Origin: Caldalkalibacillus salinus
GTDB taxonomy: Bacteria > Bacillota > Bacilli > Caldalkalibacillales > JCM-10596
NCBI RefSeq assembly: GCF_016745835.1
Contig: NZ_JAERVL010000025.1
Coordinates: 42,144-106,143, forward strand
Length of the DNA stretch: 64,000 nt
Direction of reading: 5' to 3'
Below are positions 49,200-57,739 of this stretch, piece after piece (the stretch's first letter is position 1; every line of letters begins with the position of its first letter). A program made the translations under genes and the position numbers. The notes under the pieces were generated by a model. It searched no databases, was not told the DNA's origin, and was given only the letters and a program-made list of their open reading frames with translations.

Positions 49200-49687
49200 A
49201 ATTTACGATTTGTAATCGCTTAGTTGCACTTGTGCTGATGATTCAATCAACGAAGGAATCGCTTCAAGTGCAATTAATTTGTTTCAACGGCTGATTTCTC
49301 AGCGTTGAGATCCTGTTTTGTCGGACCCATTGGTTTCCCTGCTTATGATTAACACATCTTCGTCACTCGAGCTGCGCTCAAAGGTGACTCCGAAGCGCTA
49401 ATTATAAGCTGGATAAAGAATGGTATGCACGCTTGACATTGCTTTGTTCAGTTTTCAAGGTTCTGACGCCCATGGATGGACAAGCATCTGTGTTGTCACA
49501 GGACGTGATGGTGTTAGCAGATGTTCCTTTTAGTTATCAGCTAAAAATCGGTGTCGCAACAATGTGTTGCCTCATTAGCTGATATTTTGTGTTTCTTGTT
49601 GTTAAGACAACCGCGCTTTTCGCGGCGACAAAAACCATCATAACATAGCAGGTTGATGTGCGTCAACAACTTTTTTAAATTAAATTA
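49200..49687 (-). other. rRNA operon leader
   Basis: This 488-base stretch upstream of 16S holds the promoter at 49637-49666 and the 5' arm of the 16S processing stalk (49442-49454). No coding frame is credible. Several imperfect hairpins are present, as expected for a pre-rRNA leader. Confidence 0.75.
49637..49666 (-). promoter_or_regulatory. rRNA operon promoter
   Basis: TTGACG (49661-49666), 18-base spacer, TATGAT (49637-49642) on the minus strand, between tRNA-Ile and 16S. Confidence 0.65.
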
Positions 49688-49764
<77 letters not shown>

Positions 49765-49768
49765 ACAA

Positions 49769-49842
49769 TGGAGCGGGTGATGGGAATCGAACCCACGACA
49801 TCAGCTTGGAAGGCTGAGGTTTTACCACTAAACTACACCCGC
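49769..49842 (-). tRNA. tRNA-Gly (TCC)
   Basis: Acceptor GCGGGTG/CACCCGC, anticodon loop CTTCCAA, TTCGATT arm, encoded CCA end. Confidence 0.97.
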
Positions 49843-49917
49843 AAAAGCAAAGCAAGTTATAATATTGTATTTGGCGTTCTAAATAAAAGATAGCCTAAAA
49901 AATTAAAAACAAATATA

Positions 49918-50002
49918 TGGTGCGGGTGAAGGGAGTCGAACCCCCACGCCCGAAGGCACTAGATCCTAAGTCTAGCGCGTCTGCCAGTTCCGCCACACCC
50001 GC
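49918..50002 (-). tRNA. tRNA-Leu (TAG)
   Basis: 85-base tRNA with long variable arm; acceptor GCGGGTG/CACCCGC, anticodon loop CTTAGGA, encoded CCA end. Confidence 0.96.
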
Positions 50003-50011
50003 ATATATAAA

Positions 50012-50087
50012 TGGTGAGCCATGAAGGATTCGAACCTTCGACCCTCTGATTAAAAGTCAGATGCTCTGCCAGCTGAGCTAATGGCTC
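50012..50087 (-). tRNA. tRNA-Lys (TTT)
   Basis: Acceptor GAGCCAT/ATGGCTC, anticodon loop CTTTTAA, TTCGAAT arm, encoded CCA end. Confidence 0.97.
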
Positions 50088-50094
50088 ACATAAA

Positions 50095-50169
50095 TGGCTG
50101 GGCTAGCTGGATTCGAACCAGCGCATGACGGAGTCAAAGTCCGTTGCCTTACCACTTGGCTATAGCCCA
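50095..50169 (-). tRNA. tRNA-Gln (TTG)
   Basis: Acceptor TGGGCTA/TAGCCCA, anticodon loop CTTTGAC, TTCGAAT arm, encoded CCA end. Confidence 0.97.
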
Positions 50170-50181
50170 TCAAAAAAGTCA

Positions 50182-50258
50182 TGGGGCGACTAGTGGGAAT
50201 CGAACCCACGAGTGTCGGAGCCACAATCCGATGCGTTAACCACTTCGCCATAGCCGCC
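50182..50258 (-). tRNA. tRNA-His (GTG)
   Basis: Anticodon loop ATTGTGG; the extra G-1 identity base pairs with C73 (GGCGGCTA with TAGTCGCC); encoded CCA end. Confidence 0.97.
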
Positions 50259-50262
50259 ATAA

Positions 50263-50347
50263 TGGTGGAGGGGGAGAGATTCGAACTCCCGAACCCAGAG
50301 GGAGCGGATTTACAGTCCGCCGCGTTTAGCCACTTCGCTACCCCTCC
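50263..50347 (-). tRNA. tRNA-Tyr (GTA)
   Basis: 85-base class II tRNA with long variable arm; anticodon loop CTGTAAA; acceptor GGAGGGG/CCCCTCC; encoded CCA end. First gene of the seven-tRNA cluster. Confidence 0.97.
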
Positions 50348-50377
50348 AAATAAATAAACTTGTCAAAACACTTCATG

Positions 50378-50406
50378 ATATTAACACGGATTGACGGTGT
50401 TGTCAA
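50378..50406 (-). promoter_or_regulatory. Promoter of the tRNA cluster
   Basis: TTGACA (50401-50406), 17-base spacer, TAATAT (50378-50383) on the minus strand, about 30 bases upstream of tRNA-Tyr; near-consensus. Confidence 0.82.
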
Positions 50407-50487
50407 AAAGTAAATATTTATGTTGTATTCGTTGAAGCGACAATGAATAATATAACATCCTCTGAAAGAAAAATCAAGGGTAAATAA

Positions 50488-50520
50488 AAAGAAACTTCAG
50501 CCCTTGCTAAAGTTTCTTTT
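50488..50520. terminator. Terminator after spoVAF
   Basis: AAAGAAACTT pairs with AAGTTTCTTT around a 12-base loop; T-tracts on both strands; 37 bases after the spoVAF stop. Confidence 0.8.
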
Positions 50521-50556
50521 AACCAAGATTTCTTACGTTTTTTCTGAGTCTTAAAG

Positions 50557-52011
50557 TTACTTATCCTTATCACTCACATTGAGTATATCAGGCCTCTCCC
50601 TCTTAAGTGGGACTGGAGATCTGAATAGTACTTGTAACATTGCTTTTCCATTAAAAGGGATGAACGGCCAAAGATACGGTGCATTGAGCGTTTTTGTTGA
50701 GGTCAGGGTGATCAACCAAAATAGGATTGAAACCACAAGGCCCCATATTCCGAAAAATGCACCTGCCAGTAAAAAGAATATCCTGAATAACCGATTCGCT
50801 AAACTGAGCTCATAACTCGGTGTGGCAAAAGTACTCGTAGCCGCTATCGCTACATACAGTATGACTTCATAAGAGAATAATCCCACTTCAATGGCGACTT
50901 CACCGATCAGTATTGCTGCCACTAGCCCCAACGCTGTGGCCAATGCATTAGGCGTGTGTATGGCAGCCATCCGTAATACTTCAAGCCCCACCTCAGCTAT
51001 GAGAAACTGCCAGATAAGTGATACGTGTCCGACTTTTTCTGGTCCGATGAACTGCCATCGTTCAACTAGGAGTTCAGTATTCGTGGCATATATGTACCAT
51101 AATGGAAGAAGAAATAAAGATGCCAGTACCGCTGCGAATCGAACCCATCTTAGGAATGCACCGACGAGTGGTTTCTGCCGATACTCTTCAGCATGCTCTA
51201 AATGCTGCCAGAACGTCGTAGGGCATATCATCACACCGGGTGTACCATCAACCACGATCAGTACGTGTCCTTCAAGAAGATGTGTACTAGCCGTATCTGG
51301 CCTCTCAGTATACCTTACAACTGGGTAGGGGTTAAGATGCCGACCAAATATATACTCTTCGATCGTCTTCTCCCCCATCGATAAGCCATCAGGTTCTATG
51401 TTCTGTAGACCTTTTTTTATTCTTTTGACTAATTCCTTGTCTACAATGCTATCAACATACGAAACGACAATATCGGTCTTGGACCGTCTCCCCACTTGCA
51501 AATAATCCATAACTAAGGAGCGATCACGTATTCTTCTACGTATAAGTGCTGTATTAAAGACTAACGTTTCAACAAAACCGTCTCTAGGTCCACGAACAAC
51601 CCGCTCAGTATCTGGCTCATCTGGGGAGCGTACAGGATAAGTTCTGACATCTAATAAAATAGCCGTATCTGTATCTTCAATGATAAAAGCGGCTTGCCCT
51701 GATAACACCTGCTTAATAACATTCTCTATGTCTTGTGTTGTTTCCACTTCTATGTAAGGAATTTTCTTTTGCATCAAAACGTCTATAGGGTCATGTCTTA
51801 AATCCCTAGGTTCTAGACGACCAAGATCACGCATGATCTGTAACATCACATCATCTTTGGTAAAACCATCAACGAAGAATAAACCAAACTTACGGTCGGC
51901 ATAAACGAGCTTATGATGAATCACATCAAAGCTATCGTCTACACGCAAGGCTTTCTGTAAGTACGCTATATTTTCTTCGAAGCTCTTAGACACCGGGCGT
52001 TTCGTTGCCAT
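50557..52011 (-). CDS. spoVAF: GerA-family spore membrane protein SpoVAF
   Basis: A 484-residue GerA-A-type protein: a soluble N-terminal domain (about 1-280, with VVDGTPGVMICPTTFW near its end) and four or five membrane segments (about 285-450), ending in a basic tail. The opening TKRPVSKSFEENIAYLQKAL and the PFIPFNGKAMLQVLFRSPVP end match SpoVAF better than GerAA, which usually lies in an A-B-C operon. SpoVAF acts in the spore inner membrane with the SpoVA/5AF-FigP channel in ion release during germination. Its ribosome site lies inside a hairpin. No other spoVA gene is adjacent. Confidence 0.85.
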   Translation of the reverse strand: MATKRPVSKSFEENIAYLQKALRVDDSFDVIHHKLVYADRKFGLFFVDGFTKDDVMLQIMRDLGRLEPRDLRHDPIDVLMQKKIPYIEVETTQDIENVIKQVLSGQAAFIIEDTDTAILLDVRTYPVRSPDEPDTERVVRGPRDGFVETLVFNTALIRRRIRDRSLVMDYLQVGRRSKTDIVVSYVDSIVDKELVKRIKKGLQNIEPDGLSMGEKTIEEYIFGRHLNPYPVVRYTERPDTASTHLLEGHVLIVVDGTPGVMICPTTFWQHLEHAEEYRQKPLVGAFLRWVRFAAVLASLFLLPLWYIYATNTELLVERWQFIGPEKVGHVSLIWQFLIAEVGLEVLRMAAIHTPNALATALGLVAAILIGEVAIEVGLFSYEVILYVAIAATSTFATPSYELSLANRLFRIFFLLAGAFFGIWGLVVSILFWLITLTSTKTLNAPYLWPFIPFNGKAMLQVLFRSPVPLKRERPDILNVSDKDK

Positions 52012-52015
52012 CACA

Positions 52016-52064
52016 AAACAACTCCTTCCATACTTCCCTTAGTATGCAAGGAGTTGTTTTAAAT
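52016..52064 (-). promoter_or_regulatory. Long hairpin that contains the spoVAF ribosome binding site
   Basis: AAAACAACTCCTT and AAGGAGTTGTTTT form a perfect 13-bp base, extended by CATACT/AGTATG after one mismatch, with a 5-base loop. It can act as the terminator of pbpA (T-rich 3' end) and buries AAGGAG (52022-52027), the only site for spoVAF 10 bases downstream. Confidence 0.8.
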
Positions 52065-52112
52065 CATGCAACATCACAAAAAATGCTGTACTATAGCAGT
52101 TATTTTTAGAAT

Positions 52113-53855
52113 TTATTCCTCTTCTTTTACTCCAAAGTAAGATTCTAAGATTTCTCTGGCTATAATTCGAGCATGAGGACTTCGTTCACCGCCAGACCAC
52201 GTTTCTTGAGACTTAGGCACGACACTGGCGAAAGCAATCTGAGGGTTATCAGCTGGTGCATAACCCACAAACAATGTATTGTTGAGGTCACGATCTTCTG
52301 TTTGGGCTGTCCCCGTTTTACCGGCCACCTTCACTTTAAAGTCGGCAAAATCTGACGCTGTACCACCAGGTTCCGTCACCATTTCCATGCCTTGCTGCAT
52401 CATTTCAATGTGTTCATCACTCATATCGATCCGATTTAATACTTTTGGTTCACGACGTGTGACGACTTGGCCGAGTTCATCTTCGGAAGTGGCCTCTCGA
52501 CGTATCTCTTTGACCAAATACGGTTGCATGCGATACCCACCATTAGCTATGGTCGAAACATACTGTGCTAATTGTAAAGGGGTATAGTTATGATACTGTC
52601 CGATCATGTAGTCTACTAATAAGCCTGGAAGCTCTCGACTACTCTTATAACCGTCAAATTCTACGCCATTAGGCAAGTCAATCCCCGTCTCGACGCCCAA
52701 GCCGAATTGTGAAAAGTAATTATAGGCCGTATCAAAGGCTTGGCTTAAGCCCACCTCGTTGATAAGTCTTAGTCCAATTCTGAACATATAGACATTGGAT
52801 GATTGCTGAATGGCTTGATAGGCATTGACCGGGCCTAAGTTTTTCCATGAACTTTTTCTAATATTTCCTATTGTTATTTCTGTATCGTTGATACGTTCAG
52901 TTTCAGTCACAAGCCCCTCATGTAATCCCATCAACGTTGTCGCCATTTTGACAGTTGAACCTGATGCGAAAGACGTTCTCCCCGCACCGACTGTGCGAAC
53001 GTCGTTAGACATGCCTAATATTTCGCCTGTATGAGGGTCCATGGCCACGAAAAAAGCGTCATTGACATTATCAAAGTCTTCTTTTAGTTTCTGTATACTC
53101 TCTTCGATGGCTTGTTGTAACTCTAAGTCGATGGTAAGTACAAGGTCATTTCCTCTCTGGCCTGGTGTGAGCTCAGGTTCTCCTAAAGGACGCTGCTGAC
53201 GGTCAACAGGGATCTCAATGGTGCCTTCCGTCCCTCTTAGCTGTTCTTCATAATGCTCCTCGAGGTAACTTCGACCGACCTTCTCGTTCATCCGATACCC
53301 TCTAGAGGCGTAGTACCCCCAATCTTCTGCAGAAATGTTCCCTACACTTCCTAAGAAGCTTTTGAACAGGTTATCGTAGCGATATTCTCGTTCAGGGTCA
53401 ACAATGACGTCAATGCCTGGTAAGCTTTCAAGGTTTTCTTGAATTTGAGATACTTCTTTGAATGTGAGTCCTCTTTTTATGGTATGACTTAGACCCTCAT
53501 TTCTAGCTAACCTCGCTTTGATATCTTCAGGTTCCATATCAATATGCTGCGCCAAGTTTTGAGCGAGTACTTCGATTTCAAGGTTATTGATATTGAAGGT
53601 TTCTGTATAGGTTAAAGTGTACACGGGGGTATTATAAACAAGTACCTCTCCGTTACGGTCCAGCATCCATCCTCGTGGTGCCTCAACAGAAATACGTTGG
53701 GCATTTTGCCTTTCCGTCATTTCTCGATACTCTTCCCCATGTACGATTTGCAGGAAACCTAATCTAAAAACTAAGGCTGAAAAGAGAACAAAAGTCACTA
53801 AAAATAATATATTTAATCTAAATGATAACGATTTGGGTGTTTTTTTCTGCTGCAA
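52113..53855 (-). CDS. pbpA: Class B penicillin-binding protein (PBP2/MrdA type)
   Basis: A 580-residue transpeptidase for side-wall peptidoglycan. One N-terminal membrane segment (about 12-32), a dimerisation domain, then the transpeptidase domain with catalytic SxxK (GSTVK, about 300), SSN (QSSNVYM) and KTG (AGKTGTAQT, about 513). The TTG at 53853-53855 is preferred because GAGGTGG lies 6 bases upstream; a GTG three codons earlier lacks a site. It is shorter than B. subtilis PbpA (716) but the yqgF/pbpA position near sodA and yqgE agrees. Confidence 0.9.
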   Translation of the reverse strand: MQQKKTPKSLSFRLNILFLVTFVLFSALVFRLGFLQIVHGEEYREMTERQNAQRISVEAPRGWMLDRNGEVLVYNTPVYTLTYTETFNINNLEIEVLAQNLAQHIDMEPEDIKARLARNEGLSHTIKRGLTFKEVSQIQENLESLPGIDVIVDPEREYRYDNLFKSFLGSVGNISAEDWGYYASRGYRMNEKVGRSYLEEHYEEQLRGTEGTIEIPVDRQQRPLGEPELTPGQRGNDLVLTIDLELQQAIEESIQKLKEDFDNVNDAFFVAMDPHTGEILGMSNDVRTVGAGRTSFASGSTVKMATTLMGLHEGLVTETERINDTEITIGNIRKSSWKNLGPVNAYQAIQQSSNVYMFRIGLRLINEVGLSQAFDTAYNYFSQFGLGVETGIDLPNGVEFDGYKSSRELPGLLVDYMIGQYHNYTPLQLAQYVSTIANGGYRMQPYLVKEIRREATSEDELGQVVTRREPKVLNRIDMSDEHIEMMQQGMEMVTEPGGTASDFADFKVKVAGKTGTAQTEDRDLNNTLFVGYAPADNPQIAFASVVPKSQETWSGGERSPHARIIAREILESYFGVKEEE

Positions 53856-53929
53856 GACAACCACCTCTTAGTCATAATTTCCTCGAACGAGATATACGAG
53901 ATATCCTGTCATAGGATACTTTCTCGTTC

Positions 53930-54586
53930 TTAAGTTTCATTCTCTTCAAGCTTAGAGATATCTCGGTTTGAACCGATGACGACCAGTAAATCCCCTTTTT
54001 TAATGATGTCTTCAGCTCGCGGGGAGATGTTCAGGTGGTCTTCAGACTTAATAGCCATGATGTTACAACCGTATTTGGCCCGAATATCTAAATCGAGAAG
54101 TGTCTTTCCAACCATCTTTTCACTGGCGATAATCTCCACTAAACTATGATCCTGGGATAGCTCTATAAATTCAAGTACATTTTCTGATATTAGATTATGG
54201 GCAAACCGAACACCCATATCCCGTTCCGGATGAATGACCTTAGTGGCGCCAATCTTGGAGAGCACCTTCTCATGATAATCATTTTGGGCCTTTACCGTGA
54301 TATAGGGTACTTCTAGGTCCTTCAGTATCAGGGTTGTTAAGATGCTAGCTTGAATATTTTCTCCAATCGCAACGATGACGTGGTCAAAGTTACGGACACC
54401 TAATTCTCTTAGTGCTTGTTCATCGGTTGTATCACACCGAATCGCTTGTGTAGCAATTGAAGCAAAGTCGTTAATCCGTTCTTCCTGTATATCAATAGCT
54501 AAAACTTCATGTCCTATTTCCGCTAATGTTTGGCATATACTTCCACCAAATCGTCCTAAACCAATAACTGCAAATTGCTTCTTCAA
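53930..54586 (-). CDS. Ktr/Trk potassium channel regulatory subunit (RCK)
   Basis: A 218-residue KtrA/KtrC-type protein: RCK-N Rossmann domain with GLGRFGG (9-15) and acidic nucleotide contact IDIQ, and an RCK-C domain (about 135-218) of the kind that binds c-di-AMP. It gates a KtrB/D membrane pore, whose gene is not in the window. GGGGAT precedes the ATG. Whether it is KtrA or KtrC cannot be decided from sequence alone. Confidence 0.9.
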   Translation of the reverse strand: MKKQFAVIGLGRFGGSICQTLAEIGHEVLAIDIQEERINDFASIATQAIRCDTTDEQALRELGVRNFDHVIVAIGENIQASILTTLILKDLEVPYITVKAQNDYHEKVLSKIGATKVIHPERDMGVRFAHNLISENVLEFIELSQDHSLVEIIASEKMVGKTLLDLDIRAKYGCNIMAIKSEDHLNISPRAEDIIKKGDLLVVIGSNRDISKLEENET

Positions 54587-54656
54587 CTTATATTCATCCC
54601 CTTTACAAATATTTTACCTTTGGAAAGGGGAATTGCCAAGTAAGAAGAATGTTTAA

Positions 54657-54703
54657 TTAAAAAAGGAAAACCCTCATAGCATGTATGGCTAAATGAGGGA
54701 TTA
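54657..54703 (-). terminator. Terminator after the MFS gene
   Basis: CCCTCAT and ATGAGGG with an inner TAGC/GCTA pairing; the minus strand continues TTTTCCTTTTTT. Confidence 0.85.
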
Positions 54704-55939
54704 GTCTTCCATCTTTATTTTGCGAATGAAAAAGTAAATGAGTATTTGAACATGACCCAAAAAGAGTATAAAATACGGAAGCGCTTTTTTCTCATCAAAC
54801 AAGGTCATTATCAGCATAAAGAGCAGGATACTGATAATGCGCCCTATATTAACAAATATTTCTCTTCCAACAACGTATTCGATTCGCCAATCAGCGGCGT
54901 TTTTTGCTTTGCCAATAACATCATAGGTCATGGACACAAAAGGGACGATTAAGATAGGGTAAGCAATTGATGCGATTACACCGTAGATCATTAATTTTGT
55001 AAAGGTTAGGTTAAAAGCAATAATCCAAACAGCCAAACCTAATATGATAGATCCAAACAGGACAGATCTTATTCTAAACTTCTTGGAGAGAAAGCGTCCT
55101 GTGATGTAATAAAAAATAAAGGCGACTGTTGAAGTGACCAAGCTAAAAGTCCCTAAAGCCAGTTCATTACCGGCCGCAACAAATACCCAAATCGTAATCA
55201 AAAAAAGAAAGGACCCTTCTCTAAGCCCTTGGGCAAGATTGCCGAGTAGAATGCCACGCCAATTTGGCCCAATATTTTTTAAGCGAATGACATTCTTTAA
55301 AACAAATTTTCCTTCGGCTGAACGACGCTTTAGAAAAAAACTCAGAATAACAGCAATCACAAAAAAACCTAAAGATAAAGCGAATATGAGGGTGTAGCCT
55401 TTCAAGTTTTCCATCTTAGTGATAATTAATCCCGCTAAAAAAGGGCCAATCATCCCTGCAAAGGACCCTAATAAACCGAAAAAACCATTAAATATGTCTC
55501 GGGTGTCAGGCTCCGTAATCTCAAACGTCAGTACATTAAAGGCTAACCAATAAAAGCCAAACCCTATTCCTAATAAAACCCCAAGCAGTATTACAAACTT
55601 TGTGGCTAAAGTTCCAAGCAAGAGCACGACTAGATAGAATATGGAGAGAAAAAATACCCCTAACCTTAACACAATGATGCGGTCGACCTGTTTCGCCCAC
55701 CGCCCAGCGATTATAAAAACTAATGGCTGGGCAATGACAATGAAAAGGTTAAACAATGCAATCGTGATGTAATCATTTTGTTGTTTCCATATATAGACGT
55801 TCACAAACGTATTAGATAATGCGGTGCTGAGTGCATATAACCCCCCGATAAAAAGCAGTAATTTTAATTCTCTGCTTATTTCAACGTTCCCGAAGAAAAA
55901 TTTGTGTAGGGTATGTGTTTGCATTTTACGATGGTGCAT
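54701..55939 (-). CDS. MFS transporter (YqgE-like)
   Basis: A 412-residue major-facilitator protein with twelve predicted membrane segments; GRWAKQVDRIIVLRLG between helices 2 and 3 is the MFS loop, and FEITEPDTRDIFNGFFGLLGSFAGMIGPFLAG follows (about 130-160). It occupies the place of yqgE next to sodA in B. subtilis. ATG at 55937-55939 has AAGGAG 7 bases upstream; the longer frame is unsupported. Substrate unknown. Confidence 0.82.
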   Translation of the reverse strand: MHHRKMQTHTLHKFFFGNVEISRELKLLLFIGGLYALSTALSNTFVNVYIWKQQNDYITIALFNLFIVIAQPLVFIIAGRWAKQVDRIIVLRLGVFFLSIFYLVVLLLGTLATKFVILLGVLLGIGFGFYWLAFNVLTFEITEPDTRDIFNGFFGLLGSFAGMIGPFLAGLIITKMENLKGYTLIFALSLGFFVIAVILSFFLKRRSAEGKFVLKNVIRLKNIGPNWRGILLGNLAQGLREGSFLFLITIWVFVAAGNELALGTFSLVTSTVAFIFYYITGRFLSKKFRIRSVLFGSIILGLAVWIIAFNLTFTKLMIYGVIASIAYPILIVPFVSMTYDVIGKAKNAADWRIEYVVGREIFVNIGRIISILLFMLIMTLFDEKKALPYFILFLGHVQILIYFFIRKIKMED

Positions 55940-56003
55940 GCTTTCTCTCCTTTCCCGAAGAGTCAGCTTTATTTTCTCCAATCCTCCCCCTTTTCTATGC
56001 AAA

Positions 56004-56037
56004 TAAAAAGACCCGAGGCAGGGCCTCAAGTCTTTTA
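56004..56037 (-). terminator. Terminator after sodA
   Basis: AAAAGAC..GAGGC and GCCTC..GTCTTTT pair around a 3-base loop, followed by TTTTTATTT on the minus strand. Confidence 0.85.
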
Positions 56038-56103
56038 ATACGGTGAAAAAGAAAAGTTATTTTAAGGAAATTATTTTTCTAGGGTTTTCGTTTTAAAGCG
56101 AGC

Positions 56104-56715
56104 TTACTTCGCTGCTTCAAATCGCTTGTTTACTTCATCCCAGTTAATCACGTTAAAGAAAGCAGACACGTAATCAGGGCGCTTGTTCTGATATTTTAGG
56201 TAATAGGCGTGTTCCCAAACATCAACGCCTAGTAAAGGTGTCTTGCCTTCAGTAAGTGGGTTGTCTTGGTTTGGTGTGCTAGTGACTTCTAGCTCTCCAT
56301 TGTTAACGACAAGCCACGCCCAGCCGCTACCAAAACGAGTAAGGGCAGCATTTTTAAATTCTTCTTTGAATTTATCGTAGCTACCGAACTTCTTGTTAAT
56401 GGCTTCTCCAATAGCACCAGTAGGCTCTCCGCCTCCATTAGGGCTCATGATCTGCCAGAACAATGTATGGTTTGCGTGTCCGCCACCGTTGTTGCGAACA
56501 GCACCACGAATCGCTTCAGGTACTGCATTTAAATCTTTAACTAAATCTTCAACAGACTTGCTTTGAAGATCTGCATAGTCGCTTAAAGCGTCGTTTAGCT
56601 TGTTAACATAAGTAGCATGGTGTTTGCCATGGTGAATTTCCATTGTTTGTGCATCAATGTGAGGTTCTAGTGCGTCATGAGCATAAGGTAAAGCTGGTAG
56701 TTCATGTTTTGCCAT
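56104..56715 (-). CDS. sodA: Superoxide dismutase (Mn/Fe)
   Basis: A 203-residue Mn/Fe-type superoxide dismutase that converts superoxide to H2O2 and O2 in the cytoplasm. The four metal ligands His28, His83, Asp165 and His169 are in their usual contexts ([22 protein letters not shown]). Residues GGGG-HANH and the [13 protein letters not shown] motif favour the manganese form. AGGAGG precedes the ATG. Same neighbourhood as in B. subtilis (yqgE-sodA-yqgC). Confidence 0.97.
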   Translation of the reverse strand: MAKHELPALPYAHDALEPHIDAQTMEIHHGKHHATYVNKLNDALSDYADLQSKSVEDLVKDLNAVPEAIRGAVRNNGGGHANHTLFWQIMSPNGGGEPTGAIGEAINKKFGSYDKFKEEFKNAALTRFGSGWAWLVVNNGELEVTSTPNQDNPLTEGKTPLLGVDVWEHAYYLKYQNKRPDYVSAFFNVINWDEVNKRFEAAK

Positions 56716-56890
56716 CTCTACATTCCTCCTATGTATTTTATATTATTGATCCTACCTGGGAGTCATATCCCAGCCATTGACAATAGACACAACAGGTGGC
56801 ATCCATAATTCTCCATCCCCTGTTGTAATTCTATTATAACGATAAGATCAATGTTTATCAACATTTTCTAAACATAAATGTTTAATAACT

Positions 56891-57550
56891 TTATTCATCT
56901 GTTTGTTCATCCTCTATCAGTTGAACGAGTATACGGGTACCGTTGACTTCACTGACTTTTAGTCTGGACCCTTTCTTAATCCATGTACCCTGAGTCACAG
57001 CACTATATGTTTTTCCTCCGACCTTAACCGTCCCACTTGGTCGAAAATCTGTTAGGGCCTCTCCCTCTAACCCAATAAGTTGTTTATATTCATCAGATAG
57101 TGAGTTATACCCTTCCTCACTTGATAAAGTATCCTTGAGGACAAGCTTTGACCACAAATCTCTTCTTGGGAAAAATTTTAAGAAGAGTAAAGCACTTGCT
57201 GTTCCAAATATAAAAGCAAACACAATCACCACACCGTAGAGAATAGTCGGTGAAGGTATAGCTAAAGACATTAACATCACGATTAAACCTAATCCACCCA
57301 AGGTTCCGTCGCCAATAAACTTACCATCTAATACCACGAGTGATATCCCTATTATGAATGTAAGCACCATCCATAAGGCCATTCCTTCTTGTATATGTAC
57401 CATAAAATATGAACTAATCAGTGTAAAGCCGAGTAAACCGAAAATAAAACGCCCTTTGACGAGAACTTCAGCAAATAGGAATAGTGCGCCGAGTAAAACA
57501 ATTAAGAAACCACCTGCAGGTAACATAATAAACTCAGTTAGAAAATCCAT
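56891..57550 (-). CDS. NfeD family membrane protein
   Basis: A 219-residue protein with four or five membrane segments (about 8-130) and a C-terminal NfeD OB-fold (about 165-215; LEGEALTDFRPSGTVKVGGK, WIKKGSRLKVSEVNGTRILVQ). NfeD proteins work with flotillin/SPFH proteins in membrane domains; no SPFH gene is adjacent here. AAGGAGGGG lies before the ATG at 57548-57550. Confidence 0.87.
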   Translation of the reverse strand: MDFLTEFIMLPAGGFLIVLLGALFLFAEVLVKGRFIFGLLGFTLISSYFMVHIQEGMALWMVLTFIIGISLVVLDGKFIGDGTLGGLGLIVMLMSLAIPSPTILYGVVIVFAFIFGTASALLFLKFFPRRDLWSKLVLKDTLSSEEGYNSLSDEYKQLIGLEGEALTDFRPSGTVKVGGKTYSAVTQGTWIKKGSRLKVSEVNGTRILVQLIEDEQTDE

Positions 57551-57629
57551 CAATACCCCTCCTTCCCTTTTATTATACTAATACGCTATCGTTTAATAAA
57601 TGTTTCAATGAAATACTTGTGTCAATCAT

Positions 57630-57674
57630 TAAAAAACCTCTTCTAAACCATTAACCTGCTGGTTCAAAAGAGGT
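57630..57674 (-). terminator. Terminator after the NlpC/P60 gene
   Basis: ACCTCTT with AAGAGGT plus inner AACC/GGTT pairs; the minus strand continues with TTTTTT. Confidence 0.8.
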
Positions 57675-57739
57675 CTTCCCTGTAATCTGAGGCCTATAAA
57701 TAAGACCTGTTTTCCCATCAACATTAGTCGGTTTATCGG

